Below the pieces are notes generated by a model. That model was not told where the DNA came from and made no database searches. It was given only the letters and a program-made list of their open reading frames with translations. The position numbers and the translations under genes were made by a program. Of a stretch of 26,103 nucleotides of DNA, positions 1 to 7,533 are shown piece after piece (position 1 is the stretch's first letter; every line of letters begins with the position of its first letter). Source of the DNA: CAJPQU01 sp052170475 (GTDB lineage Bacteria > Bacillota > Negativicutes > Selenomonadales > Selenomonadaceae); the NCBI GenBank assembly GCA_052170475.1, contig JBQNAL010000023.1, positions 1 to 26,103 of the forward strand, written 5' to 3'.

Positions 1-2786
1 TTCAAGGGATGTTCTTTTCGCCATGGAAGGATGACGCGCAGGGATACGGGAAAAATGTCAGAGCCTTTTTCCTGAATATCAAAAATCCGGCGGATGGTAC
101 GCAATGCTATGAGGCGTTTGAGCATTATAAAGGGCAGAATTACGCGGGGATAAAATCGCGGGAGGAGTTAGTCGCGAATGGACATGATGGCGTAAATAGT
201 GATGGTGAGGAGTATATCGCCTTTGAGCCGACGCAGATAAAGTCCGTGGACAATAGCGGCAACTTCGACCCGGAGGACGCGAATATCTATCACCAGGAGG
301 GAAGCGAAAATCGAATCAGTCAAGAGGTCTTCCAAACGTACCTAACTGATGGTATAATGAAGTCGGTAGAGGAAACTGTGGCGGCGGAGATTGGAGAATA
401 TGTCAATCTGGATGCCATGGCTGACCCTGTGGAAAAGGACAAGGCGCGGGATAGTCTGCCGTATATCAAGAAGTTATTAGTACAGTATAATTCTAAGATA
501 ATTCAGGAAAACGAACGATATAAAAATCGTTATGCGGCCTGGATTGAATATGCAAGGAGGTGTTTTGATAATGACGACAGACTCCAATCTCGACTTACTG
601 GACAAGTGGGCAATGACGAAAGACAAGAAGGAGTTTATAGAAATCGGGATGAAGCTCTCCCCCGAGAGCACTCGACAAGAAATGGAAAAGTTGGCCGACG
701 AGGCGTTAGTGGGGTATCAAACCAAGTAAGCGGCGAAAAGCGCGGAGCAAGGGAACACTTTGAAAAACTGTATAACGAGATAGCCCAAAAGCACTCTGAA
801 AATCAGGGTGCTTTTTCTCATGGGCTGCTGGAGCAATCGGCATGGCATGGTTCGCCGCATGTCTTTGACTATTTCTCTTTGGACGCGATTGGCACCGGCG
901 AAGGCGCACAGGCGCACGGCTGGGGGCTGTATTTCGCCAAGGAACGAGAGGTCGGGGTGGGGTATAAGAACTGGCTGACGGAGAGACAAGGGACGACCCG
1001 CACGCTGCTGTACGACGGTAAGGAGTTTTCGGAGGCGCCGGCTCATCTGCAGGTTGCATTGCATGAGATTGCGTATTATGAGCGTGATATAGAACATGGT
1101 CGTGCGGATAATCTTATTTCAGACTTGCTCTATATGCACGAAAAGGAGAGGGAGGGGTGTGAAAATCTTGTGAAGGAGTGCAACCGCCTGATCTCCCTTT
1201 ACGAAGAGAATCCAAAGGTGACGATAAAGACGTTGCGCGCCTCTGTGGAAAAGTACGGTAATGTTTGGCATATGATTGATAACGCGCCGCCGGCTAAAGA
1301 AGGCGGTCGCCATACGGCGGCGGATGTGGTGCGTAATCTTAGAGAGAACCGTGAGAAATGTGTTGGATGTATCAACGAGGAGGAGGCGGCGATTCGGTCG
1401 CTCAATGCGATAGACCCCGAGAAGCTCCATCTGGATGTGGACAAACCTGTCGGCAGGCTCTTCGAGGTCGAAATCCCCGACGATGATGTCTTACTTGATG
1501 AACAACTGGATTTTTCTGAGCAGCCGGAAGGCGTAAAGCAGACGCTGCAAAAAATCGTTGACGACCTCACGGATGAGCAGTTAGGGAGATGGAACCGCCC
1601 ACAGGCTAATCGAGAGGAAACCATCGCTTTTATCAAAACAACCTTTGCTAAAAGTACAGGCAAGGATATTTACGGCATGTTGCGGGCGCTGACGGGAAGC
1701 AAGAAGGATGCCTCTTTGCTTTTGAATGAATACGGGATAAAAGGCATTACCTACGATGGACGTCAAGATGGCCGCTGCTATGTTGTGTTCGACGATGAGG
1801 CCATTGAGGTCGTCAACCACTACGAGCAAGCCATAAAGCAGGAGGTCAGGGGCAGCTACGACCAAGCGCAGGCGATTATCCGTCTCTTTGAGGGCGCTGA
1901 CACTTCGACGTTCATGCACGAGATGAGCCATCACTATCTGACGGAGCTAACGAGGCTGATGAAGGCGTTCCCGGAGTCTGAGGCGGCGAGGGACTACTAC
2001 ACCATCATGCAGTGGGCTTCGTGGGAGAAGGGGCAAGTGAAGGCCTACGCAGGGACGGCGAGCGCGAAGGAATTTCAGTCGAGGGATGAGGCGATCCGAA
2101 AGGCGGAGAAAAAGGGCGATGCCTTGGAGGCAAAGCGCCTGAAAGACATCTGGGCGCAGGAGCGTTTCGCCCGCGCGTTTGAGGAGTATCTCCACTCCGG
2201 GGAAGCGCCGACGTCGGTCTTAAAGCAGATTTTCCGCCGGTTCAAGCGCTGGCTGTCGGATATTTATAAGACGGTGGCCGGCGCGGGCGTGCGGGCGACG
2301 GCTGAGGTCGAGGCGGTCATGGCGCGGATGGTGGCGACGGACGCAGAGATTGAGGCGGAGCTGACGCAGGAAAACCTTATCGCGATGGCGCTCAACTGGG
2401 GGAATGCCGAGAACCGTTCCCGTCTCATCGCCGGCACGGGGATGACGAAGGAGGAGGTACAGGCGCTTTTCGAGGTCTCGTCCTGCGCTCAGAAGGAAAA
2501 ATCGCGGTGCGATACGCGGCGGATGGCGGCTTCTAAGAGCTGGGTGCCGCACACGATGTCGTCAAGAGAGGCGTATTCGTCGGGGTGGTGGCTGATGCCG
2601 CCCCGGCAGGGGATGAAGAGCATGCCCGTAGGGCAGCGAGCCGCCCAGTGCATGGCGTCGTGTCCCGCGCCGCTTGGCATTTGGCGAAAGGATGGACCCG
2701 CTTCTTGGCAGATTTGGCTGAGGAGATCGACCACGGCGGGGGCGATCATGACCGGCGGCTCGTCGGTGATGGTTTCGATGTCGTAG
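1..2786 (+). CDS. Prophage polyvalent-protein remnant (ART-like + ART-like + zincin domains), 5' partial and 3' fused
   Basis: The frame is open to the left edge, so the true start is upstream. Residues are counted from the first Met at 9. Residues 1-95 look like the end of an ADP-ribosyltransferase-like domain of phage polyvalent proteins (EEYIAFEPTQIKSV followed by a FDPEDANIY-type ending). Residues 276-600 resemble a second, complete ART-like domain: HGSPHVFDYFS at 280-290, HGWGLYFA at 303-310, and YDGRQDGRCYVVFDD near 582-596. Residues 615-790 hold a zincin-like segment with HEMSHH at 637-642 and a downstream Glu-rich helix (ERFARAFEEYL, 718-728). From about residue 826 (position 2486) the frame reads antisense through the neighbouring amidase gene, so the last 99 or so codons are not native. 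Residues 190-270 are Arg-rich and overlap a small gene and a terminator, so the frame is probably a mosaic of two phage fragments. Such proteins are delivered or expressed by phages to act on host targets; activity here is doubtful. Confidence 0.6.
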   Translation, partial: QGMFFSPWKDDAQGYGKNVRAFFLNIKNPADGTQCYEAFEHYKGQNYAGIKSREELVANGHDGVNSDGEEYIAFEPTQIKSVDNSGNFDPEDANIYHQEGSENRISQEVFQTYLTDGIMKSVEETVAAEIGEYVNLDAMADPVEKDKARDSLPYIKKLLVQYNSKIIQENERYKNRYAAWIEYARRCFDNDDRLQSRLTGQVGNDERQEGVYRNRDEALPREHSTRNGKVGRRGVSGVSNQVSGEKRGAREHFEKLYNEIAQKHSENQGAFSHGLLEQSAWHGSPHVFDYFSLDAIGTGEGAQAHGWGLYFAKEREVGVGYKNWLTERQGTTRTLLYDGKEFSEAPAHLQVALHEIAYYERDIEHGRADNLISDLLYMHEKEREGCENLVKECNRLISLYEENPKVTIKTLRASVEKYGNVWHMIDNAPPAKEGGRHTAADVVRNLRENREKCVGCINEEEAAIRSLNAIDPEKLHLDVDKPVGRLFEVEIPDDDVLLDEQLDFSEQPEGVKQTLQKIVDDLTDEQLGRWNRPQANREETIAFIKTTFAKSTGKDIYGMLRALTGSKKDASLLLNEYGIKGITYDGRQDGRCYVVFDDEAIEVVNHYEQAIKQEVRGSYDQAQAIIRLFEGADTSTFMHEMSHHYLTELTRLMKAFPESEAARDYYTIMQWASWEKGQVKAYAGTASAKEFQSRDEAIRKAEKKGDALEAKRLKDIWAQERFARAFEEYLHSGEAPTSVLKQIFRRFKRWLSDIYKTVAGAGVRATAEVEAVMARMVATDAEIEAELTQENLIAMALNWGNAENRSRLIAGTGMTKEEVQALFEVSSCAQKEKSRCDTRRMAASKSWVPHTMSSREAYSSGWWLMPPRQGMKSMPVGQRAAQCMASCPAPLGIWRKDGPASWQIWLRRSTTAGAIMTGGSSVMVSMS
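571..729 (+). CDS. Small phage-type protein (52 aa) nested in the longer phage frame
   Basis: I do not recognise this protein. It begins at ATG 571 and ends at TAA 727-729. AAGGAGG at 554-560 lies 10 bases before the ATG and is a near-perfect anti-16S match, among the best ribosome binding sites in the window. The product is acidic and helical-looking, beginning MTTDSNLDLLDKWAM and containing KLSPESTRQEMEKLADEAL, with ordinary amino acid composition. The competing long frame gives an Arg/Gly/Asn-rich product over the same bases, which looks like the wrong frame. A strong intrinsic terminator follows 57 bases after the stop, as expected at the end of a phage transcription unit. Function is unknown; a small accessory protein in a phage structural or late region is possible. 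Confidence 0.55.
   Translation: MTTDSNLDLLDKWAMTKDKKEFIEIGMKLSPESTRQEMEKLADEALVGYQTK
782..826 (+). terminator. Strong intrinsic (possibly bidirectional) terminator inside the phage frame
   Basis: Arm AGCACTCTGA (790-799) pairs with TCAGGGTGCT (803-812) with one G-T pair and a loop of AAA. An A-run (787-790) precedes the stem and a T-run (812-816) follows it. An outer pair, AGCCCA (782-787) and TGGGCT (821-826), extends the palindrome. This is textbook intrinsic terminator structure and could work in both directions. It lies 57 bases after the small gene at 571-729 but inside the longer open frame, which argues that the longer frame is not a single native gene. Confidence 0.75.
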
Positions 2787-3736
2787 GGGATGTGCCGCCG
2801 CGCACCGATGGCGGCGATCCCGTCTTTGAGATTGCGGACGACTTCAGTTTTCGTTTCTTGGGAAATGCTACGGATGTCGATGCCGAGGGAGACTTCGCCG
2901 GGGATGACGTTCATCGCGCCGGGGGATACTTGTACGACGCCCACGGTGCCGACGGCGGGCGGCTCTTTACGGGCGGCGGCCAATTTTTCCACTAAGAGGA
3001 TGATTTCGGCGGCGGCGCAGCTCCCGTCTTGGCGCATGTCCATGGGGGTCGCGCCGCTGTGATCGGCGTGACCGTGGAGGCGGACGCGCAGGCGGGTGGG
3101 GGCGGCGATGCCGGTGACGACGCCGATGTGGGTATGTGTCGCTTCCAGCACTTTCCCCTGCTCGATGTGGACTTCAAAGAAGGCTTTTTTGGGGGCGGTG
3201 TCGGCTGCGCCCTCGATGTGCTGCGGGTCAAGATCGCGCCCTTTTAGGGCTTCGTAGAGGGAGGTGCCGTCGCCGTCCTTTAGGCGGTGCAGATCCTCCA
3301 CGCTCAGCTCGCCGCACATGGCGCGGCTGCCCAAGGTGGCTGCGCCGAAGCGGCTGGATTCTTCGCACATGAAGAGGGCGGCTTCCAAGGGGTGGTCGCT
3401 GACAAAGCCGTCCTCTTTGAGGCTGGTCATGACCTCAATGGCGGCCAAGATGCCGAATACGCCATCGAAGTTGCCGCCGCCGGGGACGCTGTCGGCGTGG
3501 GAGCCGAACATGACGGCGGGCAGCGCGTCGTCTTTCCCCGCGCGGCGGCCGATGACGTTCCCAAAGGCGTCTGTGCGAAGGGTCAGCCCCGCCTCTTCCA
3601 TCCACGCCATCAGGCGGCTGCGTCCTTCCCAATCGCTGTCGGTGAAGGCCAGACGATAGATGCCGGGGCGATTTGGTTCGGCGGTGATCCGCTCCATAGC
3701 GGCGAAATGCGCGGATAAACGCTGTGGGGAAATCAT
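2489..3736 (-). CDS. M20-family Zn-dependent hydantoinase/carbamoylase-type amidase (N-carbamoyl-amino-acid hydrolase or allantoate amidohydrolase family)
   Basis: The 415-residue product matches the usual length for this family of binuclear metallo-amidases, which hydrolyse N-carbamoyl amino acids, allantoate or ureidoglycolate-type substrates in the cytoplasm. Metal-ligand motifs are in order: GSHADS with H80, GGGNFDG with D91, CEESSRF with E125/E126, FEVHIEQG with H190, and ISHHPDE at 381-387. HADHSGATPM (223-232) marks the dimerisation domain, and PSGAGHDA (354-361) is the substrate-side signature. The start at 3736 has GAGGAGGG just upstream on the minus strand. The exact substrate cannot be read from sequence, so I give no symbol. 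The gene is divergent from the DcuC-like carrier. Its 3' end abuts the phage remnant with no terminator visible, suggesting the native downstream flank was lost. Confidence 0.9.
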   Translation of the reverse strand: MISPQRLSAHFAAMERITAEPNRPGIYRLAFTDSDWEGRSRLMAWMEEAGLTLRTDAFGNVIGRRAGKDDALPAVMFGSHADSVPGGGNFDGVFGILAAIEVMTSLKEDGFVSDHPLEAALFMCEESSRFGAATLGSRAMCGELSVEDLHRLKDGDGTSLYEALKGRDLDPQHIEGAADTAPKKAFFEVHIEQGKVLEATHTHIGVVTGIAAPTRLRVRLHGHADHSGATPMDMRQDGSCAAAEIILLVEKLAAARKEPPAVGTVGVVQVSPGAMNVIPGEVSLGIDIRSISQETKTEVVRNLKDGIAAIGARRHIPYDIETITDEPPVMIAPAVVDLLSQICQEAGPSFRQMPSGAGHDAMHWAARCPTGMLFIPCRGGISHHPDEYASLDDIVCGTQLLEAAIRRVSHRDFSF

Positions 3737-3807
3737 GGGAAGCCCTCCTCGTTGCTTTTTCGTTGATCGCGATGACGGGCGGCGGAAATACGCTGCCCTC
3801 TACTTTT

Positions 3808-3836
3808 ATTGTAGGGCTTTTTTCGCCATGGGGCAA
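3808..3836 (-). promoter_or_regulatory. Sigma-70-type promoter for the minus-strand amidase
   Basis: Read on the minus strand, TTGCCC (3836-3831) is followed after 17 bases by TACAAT (3813-3808). This gives 4 of 6 matches at -35 and 5 of 6 at -10 with optimal spacing, about 70 bases upstream of the amidase start at 3736. It lies back to back with the promoter of the divergent carrier gene. Confidence 0.6.
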
Positions 3837-3882
3837 CTGCGATTTTCCGCCTGCCGCCGTCGTGTATACATAGGAGAGCCGC

Positions 3883-3911
3883 TTGACACACGGGGAGGGA
3901 CAACCTATACT
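3883..3911 (+). promoter_or_regulatory. Near-consensus sigma-70-type promoter for the DcuC-like carrier
   Basis: TTGACA at 3883-3888, a 17-base spacer and TATACT at 3906-3911 form an almost perfect vegetative promoter. Transcription should start near 3918, leaving a leader of about 45 bases before the ATG at 3962. An 8-base palindrome, TGTATACA at 3863-3870, lies just upstream of the -35 box and could be an operator, although a palindrome this short may be chance. Confidence 0.8.
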
Positions 3912-3961
3912 GAAAAATGAGCAAGGCGATACAGGCAACGAATGGGGAGAGGGGTAGACAT

Positions 3962-5224
3962 ATGTTGACATTGATGTTGATTACCGGGGCGGTGATCGTC
4001 GGGGTGACGATCTTTCTTTTGATCAAGGGCTATGAAGCGCGGGTGACGCTCATCGGCGCGGGCATTCTGATGGCCTGCATCGGAGGTGCGCCGATGGACG
4101 CCTTGGAGGCGTTTGCCAAGAGCATGACGAACAAGGGACTCATTCAGGCGGTCTGCTCCTGCATGGGCTTTGCCATGGCGGTGCGGGTCACTGGTTGCGA
4201 CAAGCATCTCATCAACGCCATGGCCAATGTCATTTCCAAGGTGCGGCCGCTCCTCATTCCTGGCGTCGTCTTGGGGACATTTTTGGTCAATGTGGCTCTC
4301 CCAAGCGCGGCGGGGACGGCGGCTGCCGCCGGCGCGATCTTCATTCCGCTCCTCATGGCAGCGGGGGTCAATCCGGCGATGGCCGCTGCCGCTGTGAAAT
4401 GCGGCACTTACGGCAGTATGCTCAATCCTGGGTTGGCGCACAATCCTTTCGTGGCTAAGATTGCCGGGGTGGACGTGATGGATGTCATTGCGTTTCACTA
4501 TCAAGCCAATTTGGTATCGTTGGCCGTCGCTATGGTGATGATCACTGTCGTGGCATATCTTATGAAGGAAGATCGGGGCTATGTGGCAGAGGGGTTAGAA
4601 ATTGAGAAGGACTTCAAGATCAATTATCTGTACGCCCTCATGCCCATCGTTCCCATTGTCATTTTGCTTTTGGGATCGACGAAGATCGTCCCGGCGTTTA
4701 AGATGGGCGTTCCCGAGGCCATGATCATCGGCGCGATTTTGACCTTGGCGGTGACCCGGACGAAACCGGCGACGCTGGGGACGGCGTTTTTTGAAGGCAT
4801 GGGGAAGGCGTATGGCTCGATCATCGGGATCATCATCGCGGCGGGGGTGTTCGTTTCCGGGCTGACCGCGACGGGGCTCGTTCGGGCGTTTTTAGACGCC
4901 ATGCTGAACAATCCCGCCATCGTGAAGGTCTGCGCGGCGGCGGGTCCGTTCGTTTTAGGCTTTTTGACGGGTTCGGGGGACGCCGCTACTTTCGCTTTCA
5001 ATGAGGCGGTGACGCCTTCGGCGATGGAGTTTGGCCTGACGCAGGTGCAGATGGGCAGTATGGCCACCTTGGGCGGAACGCTGGGGCGGACGATTTCCCC
5101 CATTGCCGGGGCGACGATCATCTGTGCCGGTATTGCCGGGGTAAATCCGATGGAGATCACGAAGCGAAACGGTCTCCCTGTCATCATGGCGCTCGTCTTC
5201 GGGATGCTCGTCCTGCTGGCGTGA
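3962..5224 (+). CDS. dcuC: DcuC-family C4-dicarboxylate-type anaerobic carrier
   Basis: A 420-residue, very hydrophobic inner-membrane carrier with about 12 predicted membrane segments. The overall pattern resembles the C4-dicarboxylate anaerobic carrier (DcuC/YfcC) family: an N-terminal hydrophobic block, a central Gly/Ala-rich GTAAAAGAIFIPLL region with NPGLAHNP, and late GFLTGSGDAATFAFNEAVTP and GGTLGRTISP motifs. Family members exchange or export fumarate, succinate, malate or related compounds under anaerobic conditions. I use ATG 3962, because GGGGAGAGGGG ends 7 bases upstream; an in-frame ATG at 3917 falls on the predicted transcription start and would be leaderless. It is followed within 40 bases by the TPM gene and appears co-transcribed. 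Exact substrate is uncertain; acyl-amino acids fit the flanking amidohydrolases but that is inference. Confidence 0.75.
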   Translation: MLTLMLITGAVIVGVTIFLLIKGYEARVTLIGAGILMACIGGAPMDALEAFAKSMTNKGLIQAVCSCMGFAMAVRVTGCDKHLINAMANVISKVRPLLIPGVVLGTFLVNVALPSAAGTAAAAGAIFIPLLMAAGVNPAMAAAAVKCGTYGSMLNPGLAHNPFVAKIAGVDVMDVIAFHYQANLVSLAVAMVMITVVAYLMKEDRGYVAEGLEIEKDFKINYLYALMPIVPIVILLLGSTKIVPAFKMGVPEAMIIGAILTLAVTRTKPATLGTAFFEGMGKAYGSIIGIIIAAGVFVSGLTATGLVRAFLDAMLNNPAIVKVCAAAGPFVLGFLTGSGDAATFAFNEAVTPSAMEFGLTQVQMGSMATLGGTLGRTISPIAGATIICAGIAGVNPMEITKRNGLPVIMALVFGMLVLLA

Positions 5225-5263
5225 TGTCAGGCGTGGCTTAGGCGCAAAAAGGATGTGGAATTT

Positions 5264-6091
5264 ATGAAATATGCCGGGGGCGTTCGCGCCCTCTTCGCGC
5301 TTTTCCTGTCGTTCATGCTGCTCCTCATGAGTGGCAGCCCTTTGACTGAGGCTGCCACCGGTGTGCTTGAGAAGCTAGCGCAGAGGGAATACATCGTCGA
5401 TACGGCGGGGATGGTATCGGAGGCGGATCGTCAGCAGATCACGCAGATCGGCGAGGAATTGCGCGCCAAGACCAAGGCGGAGATCGTCGTGGTCACCGTG
5501 GACACCCTTGGGGGACAGGGGATTGAGCCTTACGCCACCGATCTCTTTCGGCGTTGGGGAATTGGCGACGCGAAGCGCAATAACGGCGTCCTCCTCCTCA
5601 TTGCCAAGGAGGATCGCAAGTTCCGTATTGAGGTGGGCTACGGCCTTGAAGGAGAAATTACAGACGGCCGAGCGGGCGCAGTCCTCGATGGGATGAAAGG
5701 GGCGTTTCGCAAGGGGGACTATTCGGCGGGGATAGTGGAGGCCTATCGAAAACTTGTCGCTTATGCCTACCGTGCCGTTGGAGAAGCGCCGTCGGATAAG
5801 GTGGCGAGCGCATTAGACAGCGTAGCGCAGCCGGAAGAAGAGAATGGTGAGGACAGCATCCTCATGAACGTGTTGATCTTCCTCTTAGCGATTGTCGGGA
5901 TGATTCTCATGGGGATCATCTTGAACTGGCTGCTCGATATTATCAACAATGCGCTTGGCCCCGGTGGCGGCGGAGGAGGATCCGGCAGTCGCTCTTCAAG
6001 TTGGGGCGGATCTTCGAGCAGCGGTTCATCTGGGCGGGGCGGATTCGGCGGCGGCTCTTCGGGCGGCGGCGGCTCCTCGGGGAGTTGGTAG
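5264..6091 (+). CDS. TPM-domain (YgcG-like) envelope protein with Gly/Ser-rich tail
   Basis: The 275-residue product has an N-terminal signal or anchor segment (residues 1-30, ending near LTEAATG). A TPM domain (about residues 35-170) follows, with VDTAGMVSEADRQQI, KAEIVVVTVDTL and the RNNGVLLLIAKEDRKFRIEVGYGLEG region that typifies the family. A membrane helix lies near 202-226, and the tail is almost only Gly, Ser and Arg. This order is typical of YgcG-like proteins, which sit in the membrane with the TPM domain outside the cytoplasm; their biochemical role is poorly defined, with phosphatase activity or photosystem and envelope maintenance reported for relatives. ATG 5264 is chosen because AAAAGGA ends 10 bases upstream; the in-frame GTG at 5255 has no usable spacing. 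Confidence 0.85.
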   Translation: MKYAGGVRALFALFLSFMLLLMSGSPLTEAATGVLEKLAQREYIVDTAGMVSEADRQQITQIGEELRAKTKAEIVVVTVDTLGGQGIEPYATDLFRRWGIGDAKRNNGVLLLIAKEDRKFRIEVGYGLEGEITDGRAGAVLDGMKGAFRKGDYSAGIVEAYRKLVAYAYRAVGEAPSDKVASALDSVAQPEEENGEDSILMNVLIFLLAIVGMILMGIILNWLLDIINNALGPGGGGGGSGSRSSSWGGSSSSGSSGRGGFGGGSSGGGGSSGSW

Positions 6092-6118
6092 GAAAATAGG
6101 GAATGGAGCGGGACGAAG

Positions 6119-7438
6119 ATGGCAGTGATACAGGATATGATGGCGGCCGTAGACGGGATGGCGGCGGCGCTCGTGGCGGGGCGGCGGGATCTCCATCGCT
6201 ATCCGGAGCCGGGGTGGACGGAGTTTCGCACGGCGGCAAAGGTGGCGAAAACGCTTTATGATTTAGGCTATGAAGTGGCCATGGGAAAAGAGGCTGTCGC
6301 GGAGGCGGCGATGATGGGTCGTCCCTCGGCGGCGGCTCTAAAAGCGGCGCAGGCGCGTGCCGTCGAGGAGGGCGCAGATCCCGCCCTTGTGGCGGCCATG
6401 GCGGGCGGGCTGACCGGCGTTGTGGGGACGCTGCGGTTCCAAAAGCCCGGGCCGGTGGTGGGGCTGCGCTTTGACATGGATTCCAACGATGTGCAGGAAA
6501 CGGACGATCCGAAGCATTTTCCCAATCGGGAAGGCTTTGCTTCGGTACACGATAACGCCATGCACGCCTGCGGTCATGACGGGCATACGACGGTGGGTCT
6601 GGTATTGGCGAAACTCTTTAAGCAGTTTGAAGGAGAGCTTTGCGGGACGGTGAAGCTCGTCTTTCAGCCGGCGGAAGAGGGTGTGCGGGGCGCGAAAGCC
6701 ATGGTGGAATGCGGCGTCGTGGACGATGTGGATTTCATGCTGGGAGCGCATTTCGGCTTTAAGATGCGGGAGACGGGCAGCATCGCCTGCAACGTCACGG
6801 GATTTTTGGCGACCAGCAAGTATGACGCCCGCTTCACCGGCGTTCCGGCGCACGCCGGAGCTGCGCCGGAGGAGGGGAAGAACGCGCTCTTGGCGGCGGC
6901 CTGCGCGGCACTGAACCTTCACGCCATCGCCCGCCACGGAGCCGGTTCCTCGCGGATCAATGTGGGGCGCATCGAGGCGGGGAGTGGGCGGAACATCATA
7001 GGCGATCGGGCACTCTTACAGTTGGAAACCCGAGGGGCGACGAGTGAGATCAACGCTTACATGGAAAACGAGGCAGTGCGGATCATAGAGGCGGCGGCGC
7101 GGATGTACGATGTGGAGGTCACCGTCGAAAAAGTGGGCGGCGCGGCGGGGGGCAGCAATTCTCCGGCGCTGGCCGCTTACTTGGAGGCGCAGGCGGACAA
7201 ATTGGGGATTTTTTCGCGTGTGGTAGGGGATTGTGATTTTGGCGCCAGCGAGGACTTTTCCTATTTCATGGAGCGTGTGCAGGCGCGGGGCGGCGAAGCG
7301 GCTTACATGATGGTGGGCGCAGACCTCGCCGCCGGACACCACGATGCGCGGTTCACCTTCGATGAGGCGGCGCTGCCCTATGCGGTGAAGATAATGGCGG
7401 CGGCGACGGTGGGGCTGTTGCGTGGCGAAAAGGGCTAA
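6119..7438 (+). CDS. abgA: AbgA-like M20D amidohydrolase (p-aminobenzoyl-glutamate hydrolase subunit A type)
   Basis: At 439 residues this is close to E. coli AbgA in length and in motif layout. It has the long insert after the N-terminal GWTEFRTA segment (residues 33-40), then MHACGHDGHT with C151, H153 and H156, FQPAEEG with E186/E187, AHFG with H211, PAHAGAAPEEGKNALLAAA and a final AAGHH near 404-408. These form the binuclear metal site of M20D peptidases. AbgA with AbgB cleaves p-aminobenzoyl-glutamate, a folate breakdown product; M20D relatives act on other N-acyl amino acids. No AbgB partner or AbgT transporter is visible here, so it may act alone or on another substrate. The TPM gene ends 28 bases upstream and no terminator separates them. 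Confidence 0.8.
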   Translation: MAVIQDMMAAVDGMAAALVAGRRDLHRYPEPGWTEFRTAAKVAKTLYDLGYEVAMGKEAVAEAAMMGRPSAAALKAAQARAVEEGADPALVAAMAGGLTGVVGTLRFQKPGPVVGLRFDMDSNDVQETDDPKHFPNREGFASVHDNAMHACGHDGHTTVGLVLAKLFKQFEGELCGTVKLVFQPAEEGVRGAKAMVECGVVDDVDFMLGAHFGFKMRETGSIACNVTGFLATSKYDARFTGVPAHAGAAPEEGKNALLAAACAALNLHAIARHGAGSSRINVGRIEAGSGRNIIGDRALLQLETRGATSEINAYMENEAVRIIEAAARMYDVEVTVEKVGGAAGGSNSPALAAYLEAQADKLGIFSRVVGDCDFGASEDFSYFMERVQARGGEAAYMMVGADLAAGHHDARFTFDEAALPYAVKIMAAATVGLLRGEKG

Positions 7439-7445
7439 TGTATCC

Positions 7446-7475
7446 TTGACGGCTATCGTTTCCTTGCGGTATCGT
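7446..7475 (+). promoter_or_regulatory. Possible promoter of the MFS exporter gene
   Basis: TTGACG (7446-7451), an 18-base spacer and TATCGT (7470-7475) lie in the 95-base gap between the AbgA-like gene and the MFS gene. The -35 box is good and the -10 box only fair. No terminator is visible after the AbgA-like gene, so read-through is also possible. Confidence 0.35.
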
Positions 7476-7533
7476 AAAGAGCAGAAATGATGCTGCGTTC
7501 TCGCGTCGCGGAATGAGAGGGAGGCGGAGAGAG

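Noticed and set aside
3795..3823. Terminator-like hairpin GCCC..TAC / GTA..GGGC followed by six T
   Set aside because: No plus-strand gene ends just upstream, the stem has a two-base bulge, and the same bases form the -10 box of the minus-strand amidase promoter.
3917..3961. Upstream in-frame ATG for the DcuC-like carrier
   Set aside because: It coincides with the predicted transcription start and lacks a ribosome binding site; ATG 3962 has one.
6000..6090. Repetitive Gly/Ser codons at the end of the TPM gene considered as a DNA repeat
   Set aside because: The bases are not periodic beyond codon bias, and Gly/Ser-rich tails are normal for YgcG-like proteins.
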